Shown here piece after piece: positions 33,319-41,900 of a stretch of DNA of 64,000 bases. Positions within the stretch are counted from its first letter, which is position 1; each line of letters opens with the position of its first letter. The notes beneath the pieces are model-generated. The model saw only the letters and a list, made by a program, of their open reading frames with translations, made no database searches and had not been told where the DNA came from. Location of the stretch: the NCBI RefSeq assembly GCF_036226505.1, contig NZ_CP108484.1, positions 7,068,001-7,132,000 on the forward strand. Direction: 5' to 3'. This DNA comes from Kitasatospora sp. NBC_01246. GTDB lineage: Bacteria; Actinomycetota; Actinomycetes; Streptomycetales; Streptomycetaceae. A program made the translations under genes and the position numbers.

Positions 33319-34120
33319 CACCGACCTGCGAAAGGGCCTGACCGTGCAGGACAGCGACGTCGCACGCGAGCCCACCGTCGTCGTCGACGACGTGCACATC
33401 GTCTACCGGGTGCACGGTGCCGGCTCCGGCAAGGGCAGCGCCACCTCCGCGATCAGCCGGATCATCAGCCGCAAGCGCTCCGCGGGCGTGCGCGAGGTGC
33501 ACGCGGTGCGCGGGATCAGCTTCACCGCGTACAAGGGCGAGGCGATCGGCCTGATCGGCTCCAACGGCTCCGGCAAGTCGACCATGCTGGCCGCCATCGC
33601 GGGCCTGCTGCCGACCGAGAAGGGCGGCATCTACACCAACGGCCAGCCCTCGCTGCTGGGCGTCAACGCGGCGCTGATGAACGAGCTCACCGGCGAGCGC
33701 AACGTCGTCCTCGGCTGCCTGGCGATGGGGATGACCCCGGCCCAGGTGCGGGAGCGCTACCAGGACATCGTCGAGTTCTCGGGCATCAACGACAAGGGCG
33801 ACTTCATCTCCCTGCCGATGCGCACCTACTCCTCCGGCATGGGCGCCCGCTTGCGGTTCTCCATCGCCGCGGCGAAGACCCACGACGTGCTGCTGATCGA
33901 CGAGGCGCTGGCCACCGGCGACCAGGCGTTCCAGCAGCGCAGCAAGAAGCGGATCGACGAGCTGCGCGGCTCGGCCGGTACGGTCTTCCTGGTCAGCCAC
34001 GACAACAGCTCGATCCGCGAGGTCTGCGAGCGGACCATCTGGATCGAGGCCGGCGAGCTGGTGATGGACGGCCCGACCGAGGAGGTCGTGAGCCGCTACG
34101 AGCGCGGCGACCGGCCGTAG
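33311..34120 (+). CDS. Polysaccharide-export ABC ATPase (TagH-like)
   Basis: A 269-residue ATPase with Walker A GSNGSGKSTM, signature YSSGMGARLRFS and Walker B VLLIDEALATGD, the TagH/Wzt pattern. There is no C-terminal carbohydrate-binding domain of the Wzt kind, so export is probably not coupled to recognition of a capping sugar. The GTG start overlaps the permease gene by 8 bp. It is the last gene of the operon and is followed by a hairpin before hpnC. Confidence 0.9.
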   Translation: MADTDLRKGLTVQDSDVAREPTVVVDDVHIVYRVHGAGSGKGSATSAISRIISRKRSAGVREVHAVRGISFTAYKGEAIGLIGSNGSGKSTMLAAIAGLLPTEKGGIYTNGQPSLLGVNAALMNELTGERNVVLGCLAMGMTPAQVRERYQDIVEFSGINDKGDFISLPMRTYSSGMGARLRFSIAAAKTHDVLLIDEALATGDQAFQQRSKKRIDELRGSAGTVFLVSHDNSSIREVCERTIWIEAGELVMDGPTEEVVSRYERGDRP

Positions 34121-34137
34121 GACCGCAGGGCCCCGCA

Positions 34138-34179
34138 CGGAGGGCCGGTGACCGGGGCAGCCCGGCCGCCGGCCCTCCG
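34138..34179 (+). terminator. Hairpin between export operon and hopanoid operon
   Basis: An 11-bp stem (34138-34148 with 34169-34179) with a GC-rich 20-base loop starts 18 bases after the TagH-like stop. It marks the end of the upstream operon. The hopanoid promoter should lie between here and 34400. Confidence 0.55.
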
Positions 34180-34408
34180 TCGTTCCCCGGCCCGCCCGAC
34201 CCCGGGGGGAACCCCGCCGTCCCCCGGGTGGCCCGCCGCTGCCCGGGTGAGCGCCCCGCGCGCCGGGTGGGGCGCCCTTTTCCGGCGCGGGCGGTGGTGT
34301 CACGCTGTAAGGCGCGGGGGTGGTGTGTCGCAGGTGACCCCCGATATCGGACGCGTGTCCGACTCGGGCCGGTCGTACCGAGCGGTGTAGAACGGGGGAG
34401 TGACAGCA

Positions 34409-35410
34409 GTGTCGGCTTCGGCCCAGCCCAGTAGTGAGTCCCGGCCCGGCGACGGGACGGCGGACGGTCCAGCGGGAGTGACCCTGGACAAGGCGAGCGC
34501 GGAGAACTTCCCGGTCGCCCCGTTCTTCCTGCCCGCCGCCTGGCGCGACGACCTGATGGCCGTCTACGGCTTCGCCCGGCTGGTGGACGACGCCGGCGAC
34601 GGCGATCTCGCCGACCCGGCCGGCGCCGCCCGGCTGCTCGGGGTGGCCGGGCGGCCCCCCGCCACCACCCCTTCGGCCCAGCCCGCCCCGCCGGGTCCGG
34701 ACGAGGTCGCCTTCCGGCTCGCACTGCTCGACGGGCTGGAGCGGGACCTCGACCGGGTCTTCGAGACCGCCCTGCGCCCCGCGGCCGCCGAGGCGCCCCG
34801 CCACCCGCTGATGCGCGCGCTCGTCCCGCTGGTGGACCGGCACGCGCTGACCCCGGAGCCGTTCCGCCGTCTGATCGAGGCCAACCGGGTGGACCAGACC
34901 ACCGCCCGCTACGCCACCTACCGGGACCTGGTCGGCTACTGCACGCTCTCCGCCGACCCGGTGGGCCGGCTGGTGCTGGCCATCGCGGGCGTCTCCACGC
35001 CCGAGCGGATCGAGCTCTCCGACGCCGTCTGCAGCGGCCTCCAGGTGGTCGAGCACCTCCAGGACGTCGCCGAGGACCTCGCCCGCGGCCGGATCTACCT
35101 CCCGGCCGAGGACCTGGCCCGCTTCGGCGTCACCGAGGCCGACCTCGCCGCCCCGTCCGCCGGCGGCGCGGTGCGTGAGCTGGTCGCCTTCGAGGTCGGA
35201 CGGGCCCGCACCCTGCTGGACCGCGGCGCGCCGTTGGTAGGTACGGTTCGGGGGAGGCTTCGACTGCTCCTGGCGGGATTCACCGCCGGCGGGTACGCGG
35301 CCCTGGCCGCCATCGAGGGCGCCGGGTACGACGTGCTCGCCCAGCAGACGAAGCCCGACAAGCGCCGCCTCGCAGCGAAGGCGGCGGCCATCTTCGCGAA
35401 GGGAAGGTGA
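34409..35410 (+). CDS. hpnC: HpnC, hydroxysqualene synthase
   Basis: A squalene/phytoene-synthase-fold enzyme converting presqualene diphosphate to hydroxysqualene. The opening ASAENFPVAPFFLPAAWRDD is an HpnC hallmark. The aspartate-rich motifs are DDAGD and DVAED. The GTG at 34409 (333 residues) has GGAG eight bases upstream; a GTG at 34400 is also possible but sits directly on that site. First gene of the hopanoid operon; its stop overlaps hpnD. Confidence 0.93.
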   Translation: MSASAQPSSESRPGDGTADGPAGVTLDKASAENFPVAPFFLPAAWRDDLMAVYGFARLVDDAGDGDLADPAGAARLLGVAGRPPATTPSAQPAPPGPDEVAFRLALLDGLERDLDRVFETALRPAAAEAPRHPLMRALVPLVDRHALTPEPFRRLIEANRVDQTTARYATYRDLVGYCTLSADPVGRLVLAIAGVSTPERIELSDAVCSGLQVVEHLQDVAEDLARGRIYLPAEDLARFGVTEADLAAPSAGGAVRELVAFEVGRARTLLDRGAPLVGTVRGRLRLLLAGFTAGGYAALAAIEGAGYDVLAQQTKPDKRRLAAKAAAIFAKGR

Positions 35411-36309
35411 ACGCCCGAGTGGCGGCATCACCACTGGCGTCGGCGCAGGTCATGGCGGCGTACCGGTACTGCGAGGCAGTCACCGGACTGCAGGCCCGCA
35501 ACTTCAGCTACGGCATCCGCCTGCTGCCGGAGCCGAAGCGGCTGGCCATGTCGGCCCTGTACGCCCTGGCGCGGCGGGTCGACGACATCGGCGACGGCGA
35601 GCTCCCCGCGGACCGCAAGGCCGAGGCACTGCTGCGCACGCGCGAGCTGCTGGACGAGATCCGCGCGGGGTCGGTGTCGGAGGACGACACCGACCCGATC
35701 AAGGTCGCCCTGGCGGACACCGCCCGGCGCTTCCCGATCCCGCTCGGCGGCTTCGACGAGCTGATCGACGGCGTCGAGATGGACCTCAAGGGCGCCGAGT
35801 ACCAGACGTACGAGGAGCTCAAGGTCTACTGCCGCTGCGTCGCCGGCGCGATCGGCCGGATCTCGCTCGGCGTGTACGGCTGCGACGACCCCGAGCGCGG
35901 GGCCCGGTACGCCGACACGCTGGGCCTCGCGCTCCAGCTCACCAACATCCTGCGCGACCTGCGCGAGGACGCCCTCAACGGCCGCACCTACCTGCCCGCC
36001 GAGGACCTCGTCCGGTTCGGCTGCGAGCGGGGCTTCGCGCTGCCCAGGCCGCCGGCCGGCGCCGACTTCACCGGTCTGGTCGCCTTCGAGGCCGCCCGGG
36101 CCCAGGCCGCCTTCGAGGAGGGCCTGCGGCTGCTGCCGATGCTCGACCGCCGCAGCCGCGCCTGCACCGCGGCGATGGCCGGGATCTACCACCGGCTGCT
36201 CGGCCGGATCGCGGCCGACCCGGAGTCGGTGCTGCGCGGCCGGGTCTCGCTGCCGGGCTGGGAGAAGGCGTACGTGGCGCTTTCCGGGCTCGCCGGGGGG
36301 CGTTCTTGA
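35407..36309 (+). CDS. hpnD: HpnD, presqualene diphosphate synthase
   Basis: A 300-residue head-to-head prenyl synthase joining two farnesyl diphosphates into presqualene diphosphate. Motifs are RNFSYGIRLLP, ARRVDDIGDGEL (first Asp-rich) and LQLTNILRDLREDALNGRTY (second). The GTG start overlaps the hpnC stop, so the two are coupled. With HpnC and HpnE it makes squalene by the bacterial three-enzyme route. Confidence 0.94.
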   Translation: MNARVAASPLASAQVMAAYRYCEAVTGLQARNFSYGIRLLPEPKRLAMSALYALARRVDDIGDGELPADRKAEALLRTRELLDEIRAGSVSEDDTDPIKVALADTARRFPIPLGGFDELIDGVEMDLKGAEYQTYEELKVYCRCVAGAIGRISLGVYGCDDPERGARYADTLGLALQLTNILRDLREDALNGRTYLPAEDLVRFGCERGFALPRPPAGADFTGLVAFEAARAQAAFEEGLRLLPMLDRRSRACTAAMAGIYHRLLGRIAADPESVLRGRVSLPGWEKAYVALSGLAGGRS

Positions 36310-36353
36310 TTCTCGCCGCACTTCTGTCACGCTGTGTCAGCGGGGAATCACTT

Positions 36354-36458
36354 ATGGGTAGAGCCGTGTTGACCACCGTGTTGGGCACGACCGTGTTGAC
36401 CACGAGCGCCCCGGACCGGACCGGGTCGGGCGCCGGATGCGAGGGGGAGGGCCGATGA
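36354..36458 (+). CDS. Possible 34-residue ORF coupled to hpnE
   Basis: An ATG at 36354 opens a 34-codon frame (MGRAVLTTVLGTTVLTTSAP, then a Gly/Arg-rich tail). Its TGA (36456-36458) overlaps the hpnE ATG (36455) in an ATGA arrangement. A weak GGGGAA site lies about 10 bases upstream. The peptide contains the repeat VLTT-VLGTT-VLTT, encoded by near-repeat DNA (GTGTTGACCAC twice). It may be a leader that couples translation to hpnE, a small protein, or chance. I do not recognise a family. Confidence 0.35.
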   Translation: MGRAVLTTVLGTTVLTTSAPDRTGSGAGCEGEGR

Positions 36459-37888
36459 CCGGGCGAGCCGATGCCGCGCGCCCGGCCGCCGTCGTGGTCG
36501 GCGGCGGCCTGGCGGGCATCACCACCGCGCTCCGGCTGGCCGAGGCCGACCACCGGGTCACCCTCGTCGAGGGCCGTCCCCGACTGGGCGGCCTGGCCTT
36601 CTCGTTCCAGCGCGGCGAGCTGACCGTCGACAACGGCCAGCACGTCTACCTGCGCTGCTGCACCGCCTACCGGGGCCTGCTGGACCGGCTCGGCGCGAGC
36701 CGGCTGGTCCACCTCCAGGACCGGCTGGACGTCCCGGTGCTCGGCGTGTCCGGGCCCGCGGCCGCGCCGGTGCGCACGCTCGGCCGGCTCCGCCGGGCGG
36801 GCCTGCCCGTCCCGCTGCACCTGGCCGCCAGCCTGGCCACCTACCCGCACCTGGCGCCCGCCGACCGGGCCCGGGTGGTCCGCGGCGCGATCGCGCTCCA
36901 GGGCCTCGACCTCGCCGATCCGGCGCTGGACGCGGTCTCGTTCGGTGACTGGCTGCGCCGCAACGGGCAGAACGAGCGCACCATCGCCGCGCTCTGGGAC
37001 CTGGTCGGCGTGGCCACCCTGAACGCCCGGGCCGACCAGGTGTCGCTGGCGCTGGCCGCGATGGTCTTCAAGACTGGCCTGCTCTCCGATCCGGGCGCCT
37101 CCGACATCGGCATGGCAGCCGTCCCGCTCGGCGTGATCCACCACGACCGGGCGCTCGCCGAGCTGGAGCGCGCCGGCGTGAAGGTACTGCTGCGAGCCCG
37201 GGCTACCGAGCTCAAGCCGTCCGCCCCGCAGCACGCCGTCCGGCTGGAGAGCGGCGAGCTGCTCATGGCCGACACGGTGGTGCTGGCCGGCGCCCAGGAC
37301 ACCGCTGCCGCCCTGCTGCCGCCCGACGCCGTCGACGCCCAGCAGCGGCTGGCCGGCTTCGGCACCGCGCCGATCCTCAACGTGCACGTGGTCTACGACC
37401 GCAAGGTGCTGCGGCGCCCGTTCTTCGCCGCGCTCGGCTCGCCGGTGCAGTGGGTCTTCGACCGCACCGCGCACTCCGGGCTGGCCGCCACCGAGCTGGG
37501 CCGGGCCCACCCCGGGGCCCAGTACCTGGCGCTCTCCCAGTCCGCCGTCCAGGACGAGATCGACCTGCCGGTGGCCGAGCTGCGCCGCCGCTACCTGCCC
37601 GAGCTGGCCCGGCTGCTCCCCGCCGCCGGCGGGGCCGAGGTGCTGGACTTCTTCGTCACCCGCGAACGCACCGCCACCTTCGACCCGGCCCCGGGCACGG
37701 CCGCCGTCCGCCCGACGGCCCGCACGCACGTCCCCGGCCTGCTGCTGGCCGGCGCGTGGACGGCCACCGGGTGGCCCGCGACCATGGAGGGCGCCGTCCG
37801 CAGCGGCCACGCCGCGGCCGACGCGGCGCTCGCCGGCGCCGGTACCCGGCTCCCGGTGGACCGCGGCGACGGGAGGTGGCCCCGGTGA
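36455..37888 (+). CDS. hpnE: HpnE, hydroxysqualene dehydroxylase
   Basis: A 477-residue FAD-dependent amine-oxidase-like enzyme that reduces hydroxysqualene to squalene. The dinucleotide-binding start is VVVGGGLAGITTALRLAEAD followed by LVEGRPRLGG. The C-terminal LLLAGAWTATGWPATMEGAV is the conserved FAD motif. The ATG at 36455 has GGGGGAGG upstream and is preferred over 36437. Confidence 0.93.
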   Translation: MTGRADAARPAAVVVGGGLAGITTALRLAEADHRVTLVEGRPRLGGLAFSFQRGELTVDNGQHVYLRCCTAYRGLLDRLGASRLVHLQDRLDVPVLGVSGPAAAPVRTLGRLRRAGLPVPLHLAASLATYPHLAPADRARVVRGAIALQGLDLADPALDAVSFGDWLRRNGQNERTIAALWDLVGVATLNARADQVSLALAAMVFKTGLLSDPGASDIGMAAVPLGVIHHDRALAELERAGVKVLLRARATELKPSAPQHAVRLESGELLMADTVVLAGAQDTAAALLPPDAVDAQQRLAGFGTAPILNVHVVYDRKVLRRPFFAALGSPVQWVFDRTAHSGLAATELGRAHPGAQYLALSQSAVQDEIDLPVAELRRRYLPELARLLPAAGGAEVLDFFVTRERTATFDPAPGTAAVRPTARTHVPGLLLAGAWTATGWPATMEGAVRSGHAAADAALAGAGTRLPVDRGDGRWPR

Positions 37889-38022
37889 CCCAGGGCCCCG
37901 CCGCCGGTCCCGGCGACCCCGCGAGATCCGGCCGCCCCACCGCCGGCCGCACCGGTCTCATCGACATCGCAAGCGCCCGGCCGTCCCGCGCGGCCCGGCA
38001 CCACCAGGGAGAGGGAACGCAC

Positions 38023-39111
38023 GTGGAGTCACGCACCGGCACTGCCGTCGGAGGCACGGCGCACGCCGAACCGGTCTCGGTGCCGGAGCTGCTCGCCCGC
38101 AGCCGCACGCTCTGCACCCCGCCGTTGCGGGCCGCCGTCGCCCGTTTGGCCGCACCGATGGACACCGTCGGGGCCTACCACTTCGGCTGGATCGACCGGG
38201 ACGGCACGCCGGCCGCGGGGGACGGCGGCAAGGCCGTGCGCCCCGCCCTGGCGCTGCTCTCGGCCCAGGCCGTCGGCGCTCCGGCGGAGGCCGGTGTGCC
38301 CGGTGGGGTGGCCGTTGAACTGGTGCACAACTTCTCCCTGCTCCATGATGATCTGATGGACGGTGACGAGACCAGACGGCACCGGGCCACCGCCTGGACG
38401 GTCTTCGGACCGGCCCAGGCGATCCTGGTGGGCGACGCCCTGGCGACGCTCGGTACCGAGGTGCTGCTCGACGCGGCCACCGCCGGTGGCACGAGCCCCA
38501 CCGACGCCGCGCGCGCCGTCCGGCTCCTCACCACCGCCACCCGTCGGCTCATCGACGGCCAGGCCATGGACGTCGCCTTCGAACAGCGGGACAGCGTCAC
38601 CGTCGCCGAGTGCCTGGAGATGGAGGGTGGCAAGACCGCCGCCCTGCTCGCCGCCGCCTCCGCGATCGGCGCCGTCCTGGCCGGCGCCGACGACCGGGTC
38701 TCGGACGCCCTCCAGCGCTACGGCCACCACCTCGGACTGGCCTTCCAGGCGGTGGACGACCTGCTCGGCATCTGGGGCGCCACCGAGGTCACCGGAAAGC
38801 CGCACTGGGGGGACCTCCGCCAGCGCAAGAAGTCCTTGCCGGTGGCCGCGGCCCTCGCCGAGGGCGGCTCGGCCTCGCGCCGGCTCGCCGAACAGCTGGC
38901 CGACCCCTCGGGGCGCGGCGAGGAGAGCGAGCCCGAGCTCGCCGCCCGCGCCGCGCTGATCGAGGAGGCCGGCGGCCGCGCCTGGACCCAGGAGGAGGCC
39001 CGCCGCCAGCACACGACTGCCCTCGCCGCTCTGGACGAGGTGCCCATGCCCGATGTGGTGCGCGAGCACTTCGTCGCACTCGCCGAATTCGTGGTGGTAC
39101 GAGAGAGGTGA
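38023..39111 (+). CDS. Polyprenyl (farnesyl-type) diphosphate synthase
   Basis: A 362-residue trans-isoprenyl diphosphate synthase supplying the allylic diphosphate for squalene. The first aspartate-rich motif is LLHDDLMDGDE. The second is QAVDDLLGIWG, with Gly where many enzymes have Asp. GKPHWGDLRQRKKSLPV follows. The start is ambiguous: GTG at 38023 has AGGGAGAGGG upstream, while GTG at 37885 overlaps the hpnE stop and also has GGGAGG. The extra 46 residues would be low complexity, so 38023 is preferred. Confidence 0.88.
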   Translation: MESRTGTAVGGTAHAEPVSVPELLARSRTLCTPPLRAAVARLAAPMDTVGAYHFGWIDRDGTPAAGDGGKAVRPALALLSAQAVGAPAEAGVPGGVAVELVHNFSLLHDDLMDGDETRRHRATAWTVFGPAQAILVGDALATLGTEVLLDAATAGGTSPTDAARAVRLLTTATRRLIDGQAMDVAFEQRDSVTVAECLEMEGGKTAALLAAASAIGAVLAGADDRVSDALQRYGHHLGLAFQAVDDLLGIWGATEVTGKPHWGDLRQRKKSLPVAAALAEGGSASRRLAEQLADPSGRGEESEPELAARAALIEEAGGRAWTQEEARRQHTTALAALDEVPMPDVVREHFVALAEFVVVRER

Positions 39112-39118
39112 CGTTACG

Positions 39119-41209
39119 TTGACAGCAACCGCGGACGGCCGGCTCGACCCTGAGTACGATTCCGAGCCGGTCGCGGTGGGCGACCGCCCCCCGGCGCTGC
39201 TGAGCGCCGGGCGGTCGGCCGACCGGCCCGACCAGGAGCAGGACGGTCCGCTCTCGGCCGAGGAGGCACTGGCGCGCGCCACCACCCACCTGCTCTCGCT
39301 GCAGAGCTCCGAGGGCTGGTGGAAGGGCGACCTGGAGACCAACGTCACCATGGACGCCGAGGATTTACTGCTCCGGCAGTTCCTCGGGATCCGGACGGAG
39401 GAGCAGACCAAGGCCACCGCCGAGTGGATCCGCTCCCAGCAACGGGAGGACGGCACCTGGTCCACCTTCCACGGCGGACCGGCGGAGCTCTCCACCACGG
39501 TCGAGGCCTACGTCGCGCTCAAGCTCGCCGGTGACGATCCCGACGCCCCGCACATGCTCGCCGCCGCCCGCTACGTCCGGTCCGCCGGCGGCATCGCGGC
39601 CGCCCGGGTCTTCACCCGGATCTGGCTGGCCCTCTTCGGCTGGTGGCCCTGGGCGCGGCTGCCCGAGATGCCACCTGAGATCATCTTCCTGCCCAAGTGG
39701 CTCCCGCTGAACATCTACGCCTTCGGATGCTGGGCCCGGCAGACCATCGTGCCGCTCACCATCGTCTCGGCGCACCGCCCGGTGCGCCCCGCGCCGTTCC
39801 CGCTGACCGAGTTGCACACCGACCCGGAGCACCCCTTCCCCGAGCGCCCGCTCGCCCCCGCCACCACCTGGGACGGCGTCTTCGAACGCCTGGACAAGGT
39901 GCTGCACGCCTACCACCGCCGGGCGCTGCGCCCACTGCGCCGGCTCGCCCTCTCGCAGGCCTGCCGCTGGATCGTCGAGCGGCAGGAGGCGGACGGCTGC
40001 TGGGGCGGGATCCAGCCGCCCGCCGTCTACTCGCTGATCGCCCTGCACCTGGAGGGCTACGAACTCGACCATCCGGTGATGCAGGCCGGGCTCTCCTCCT
40101 TCGACCGCTTCACCGTGCACACCGAGGACGGCCGGCGCTGGCTGGAGGCCTGCCAGTCCCCGGTCTGGGACACCTGCCTGGCCACCATCGCGCTGGCCGA
40201 CGCCGGGCTGCCGGCCGATCACCCCGCGCTGGTCTCGGCCGTCGACTGGATGCTCGCCGAGGAGATCACCCGGCGCGGCGACTGGTCCGTCCAGCGGCCC
40301 TCGCTCGCCCCCGGCGGCTGGGCGTTCGAATTCGAGAACGACACCTACCCCGACATCGACGACACCGCCGAGGTGGTGCTCGCCCTGCGCCGGGTGGCCC
40401 ACCCCGATCCCGCCAAGGTGACCGGCGCGGTCGACCGCGGGGTCGGCTGGAACCTCGGCATGCAGTCCAAGAACGGCGCCTGGGGCGCCTTCGACGTCGA
40501 CAACACCAGCACCCTGCCCAACAAGCTGCCGTTCTGCGACTTCGGCGAGGTGGTCGACCCGCCGTCCGCCGACGTCACCGCCCACGTGGTGGAGATGCTC
40601 GCCGAGGTCGGCAAGGGCAAGGACCCCCGCACCCGCCGGGGCGTGGAGTGGCTGCTGCGCAACCAGGAGGCCGACGGCTCCTGGTTCGGCCGCTGGGGCA
40701 CCAACTACATCTACGGCACCGGCTCGGTGCTGCCCGCCCTGGTCGCGGCCGGCGTCCCGGACGAGCACCCGGCGATCCGCCGCGCCGTCCGCTGGCTGGA
40801 GGACCGGCAGAACACCGACGGCGGCTGGGGCGAGGACATGCGCTCCTACGAGGACCCGGCCCGCTGGGCCGGGCGCGGCGACTCCACCGCCTCGCAGACC
40901 GCGTGGGCGCTGATGGCGCTGCTCGCGGCCGGCGAGGGCCCGGACGGCCGGGCCAACCCGGCGGTCGTGCGCGGGGTCGACTGGCTGGCCCGCACCCAGC
41001 TGCCCGAGGGCACCTGGGACGAGCCGCAGTTCACCGGGACGGGCTTCCCGTGGGACTTCTCCATCAACTACCACCTCTACCGGCTGGTCTTCCCGGTCAC
41101 CGCGCTCGGCCGGTACCTGCACGGCACTCCCGCCACCGGCCGGGACAGCGTCCCCGGCGCCAAGGGCGCCCCGGCCGGCGGCAGCCCGGTGATCGGAGCG
41201 GCCCGGTGA
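39119..41209 (+). CDS. shc: Squalene-hopene cyclase
   Basis: A 696-residue monotopic membrane class II triterpene cyclase forming hopene/hopanol from squalene. The catalytic acid motif DIDD is at residues 412-415 (YPDIDDTAEVVLA). Many QW repeats are visible (QREDGTWSTFHGG, QEADGCWGGIQPP, QEADGSWFGRWG, QNTDGGWGED, LPEGTWDE). The TTG at 39119 is chosen because GAGAGG precedes it and the N terminus LTATADG fits streptomycete homologues. Its stop overlaps hpnG. Confidence 0.95.
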   Translation: MTATADGRLDPEYDSEPVAVGDRPPALLSAGRSADRPDQEQDGPLSAEEALARATTHLLSLQSSEGWWKGDLETNVTMDAEDLLLRQFLGIRTEEQTKATAEWIRSQQREDGTWSTFHGGPAELSTTVEAYVALKLAGDDPDAPHMLAAARYVRSAGGIAAARVFTRIWLALFGWWPWARLPEMPPEIIFLPKWLPLNIYAFGCWARQTIVPLTIVSAHRPVRPAPFPLTELHTDPEHPFPERPLAPATTWDGVFERLDKVLHAYHRRALRPLRRLALSQACRWIVERQEADGCWGGIQPPAVYSLIALHLEGYELDHPVMQAGLSSFDRFTVHTEDGRRWLEACQSPVWDTCLATIALADAGLPADHPALVSAVDWMLAEEITRRGDWSVQRPSLAPGGWAFEFENDTYPDIDDTAEVVLALRRVAHPDPAKVTGAVDRGVGWNLGMQSKNGAWGAFDVDNTSTLPNKLPFCDFGEVVDPPSADVTAHVVEMLAEVGKGKDPRTRRGVEWLLRNQEADGSWFGRWGTNYIYGTGSVLPALVAAGVPDEHPAIRRAVRWLEDRQNTDGGWGEDMRSYEDPARWAGRGDSTASQTAWALMALLAAGEGPDGRANPAVVRGVDWLARTQLPEGTWDEPQFTGTGFPWDFSINYHLYRLVFPVTALGRYLHGTPATGRDSVPGAKGAPAGGSPVIGAAR

Positions 41210-41898
41210 AGCCCGCTCCGCTGCTGGTGCTCTGCGCACTCGGCCCCGAGGTCTGGGCCCTGCGCGGAGGGGACTGGCGCGGCGCCGCCGGCGGGCCGCC
41301 GGTACTGGTCCGCACCGGTGTCGGTCGCCGCCGGGCCGCCCACACGGTCAGACGGCTGCTCACCTCGGCGCCCGGCGGCTACGGCGCCGTCGTGGTGGCC
41401 GGATTCGGCGCGGCCGTCGCGCCGGGAATAACACCCGGTGACGTGATCGTTGCGGACGGCGTGCGCGATGCCGAGGGGAACCTCTTCGCGGTCGACTCCG
41501 GGCCCGAGCTCAGCCGGGCGCTGAAGACGCGTGGGCTGACGGTCCACACCGGCGTGCACCACACCGCCGACCACGTGGTGCGCGGTCTGGAGCGGCGCGC
41601 CCTGCACCTGCAGGGCGCACTCGCCGTCGACATGGAGGCCGCGGCGGTCCTCGCCGCCCTCCAGGAGATCCGCCCGGCCCTGCCCGCCGCCGTCCTGCGG
41701 GTGGTGGTCGACACCCCCGAGCGCGAGCTGCTGCGCCCGGGCACCCTGCCGGCCGGCGTCCGCGCCTGGCGGACGCTGCGCGCCACCGTGCCCGCGCTGG
41801 TCGACTGGCACGAGCAGAACCGGCCGCGGCAGGCAGGCCCGCGGTCCGCAAGCCTCAACCACCCCACACCCTCGACGCTCCCTCAGGAGGCGAGCTAG
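41206..41898 (+). CDS. hpnG: HpnG-like adenosylhopane nucleosidase/phosphorylase
   Basis: A 230-residue PNP/MTA-phosphorylase-fold protein, consistent with HpnG, which removes adenine from adenosylhopane to form ribosylhopane. Features are VVVAGFGAAVAPGITPGDVI (phosphate/ribose loop) and ALAVDMEAAAVLAAL (purine/ribose-binding Met-Glu). The GTG start overlaps the shc stop (GTGA). The C-terminal 25 residues look disordered. Confidence 0.88.
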   Translation: MKPAPLLVLCALGPEVWALRGGDWRGAAGGPPVLVRTGVGRRRAAHTVRRLLTSAPGGYGAVVVAGFGAAVAPGITPGDVIVADGVRDAEGNLFAVDSGPELSRALKTRGLTVHTGVHHTADHVVRGLERRALHLQGALAVDMEAAAVLAALQEIRPALPAAVLRVVVDTPERELLRPGTLPAGVRAWRTLRATVPALVDWHEQNRPRQAGPRSASLNHPTPSTLPQEAS

Positions 41899-41900
41899 CC

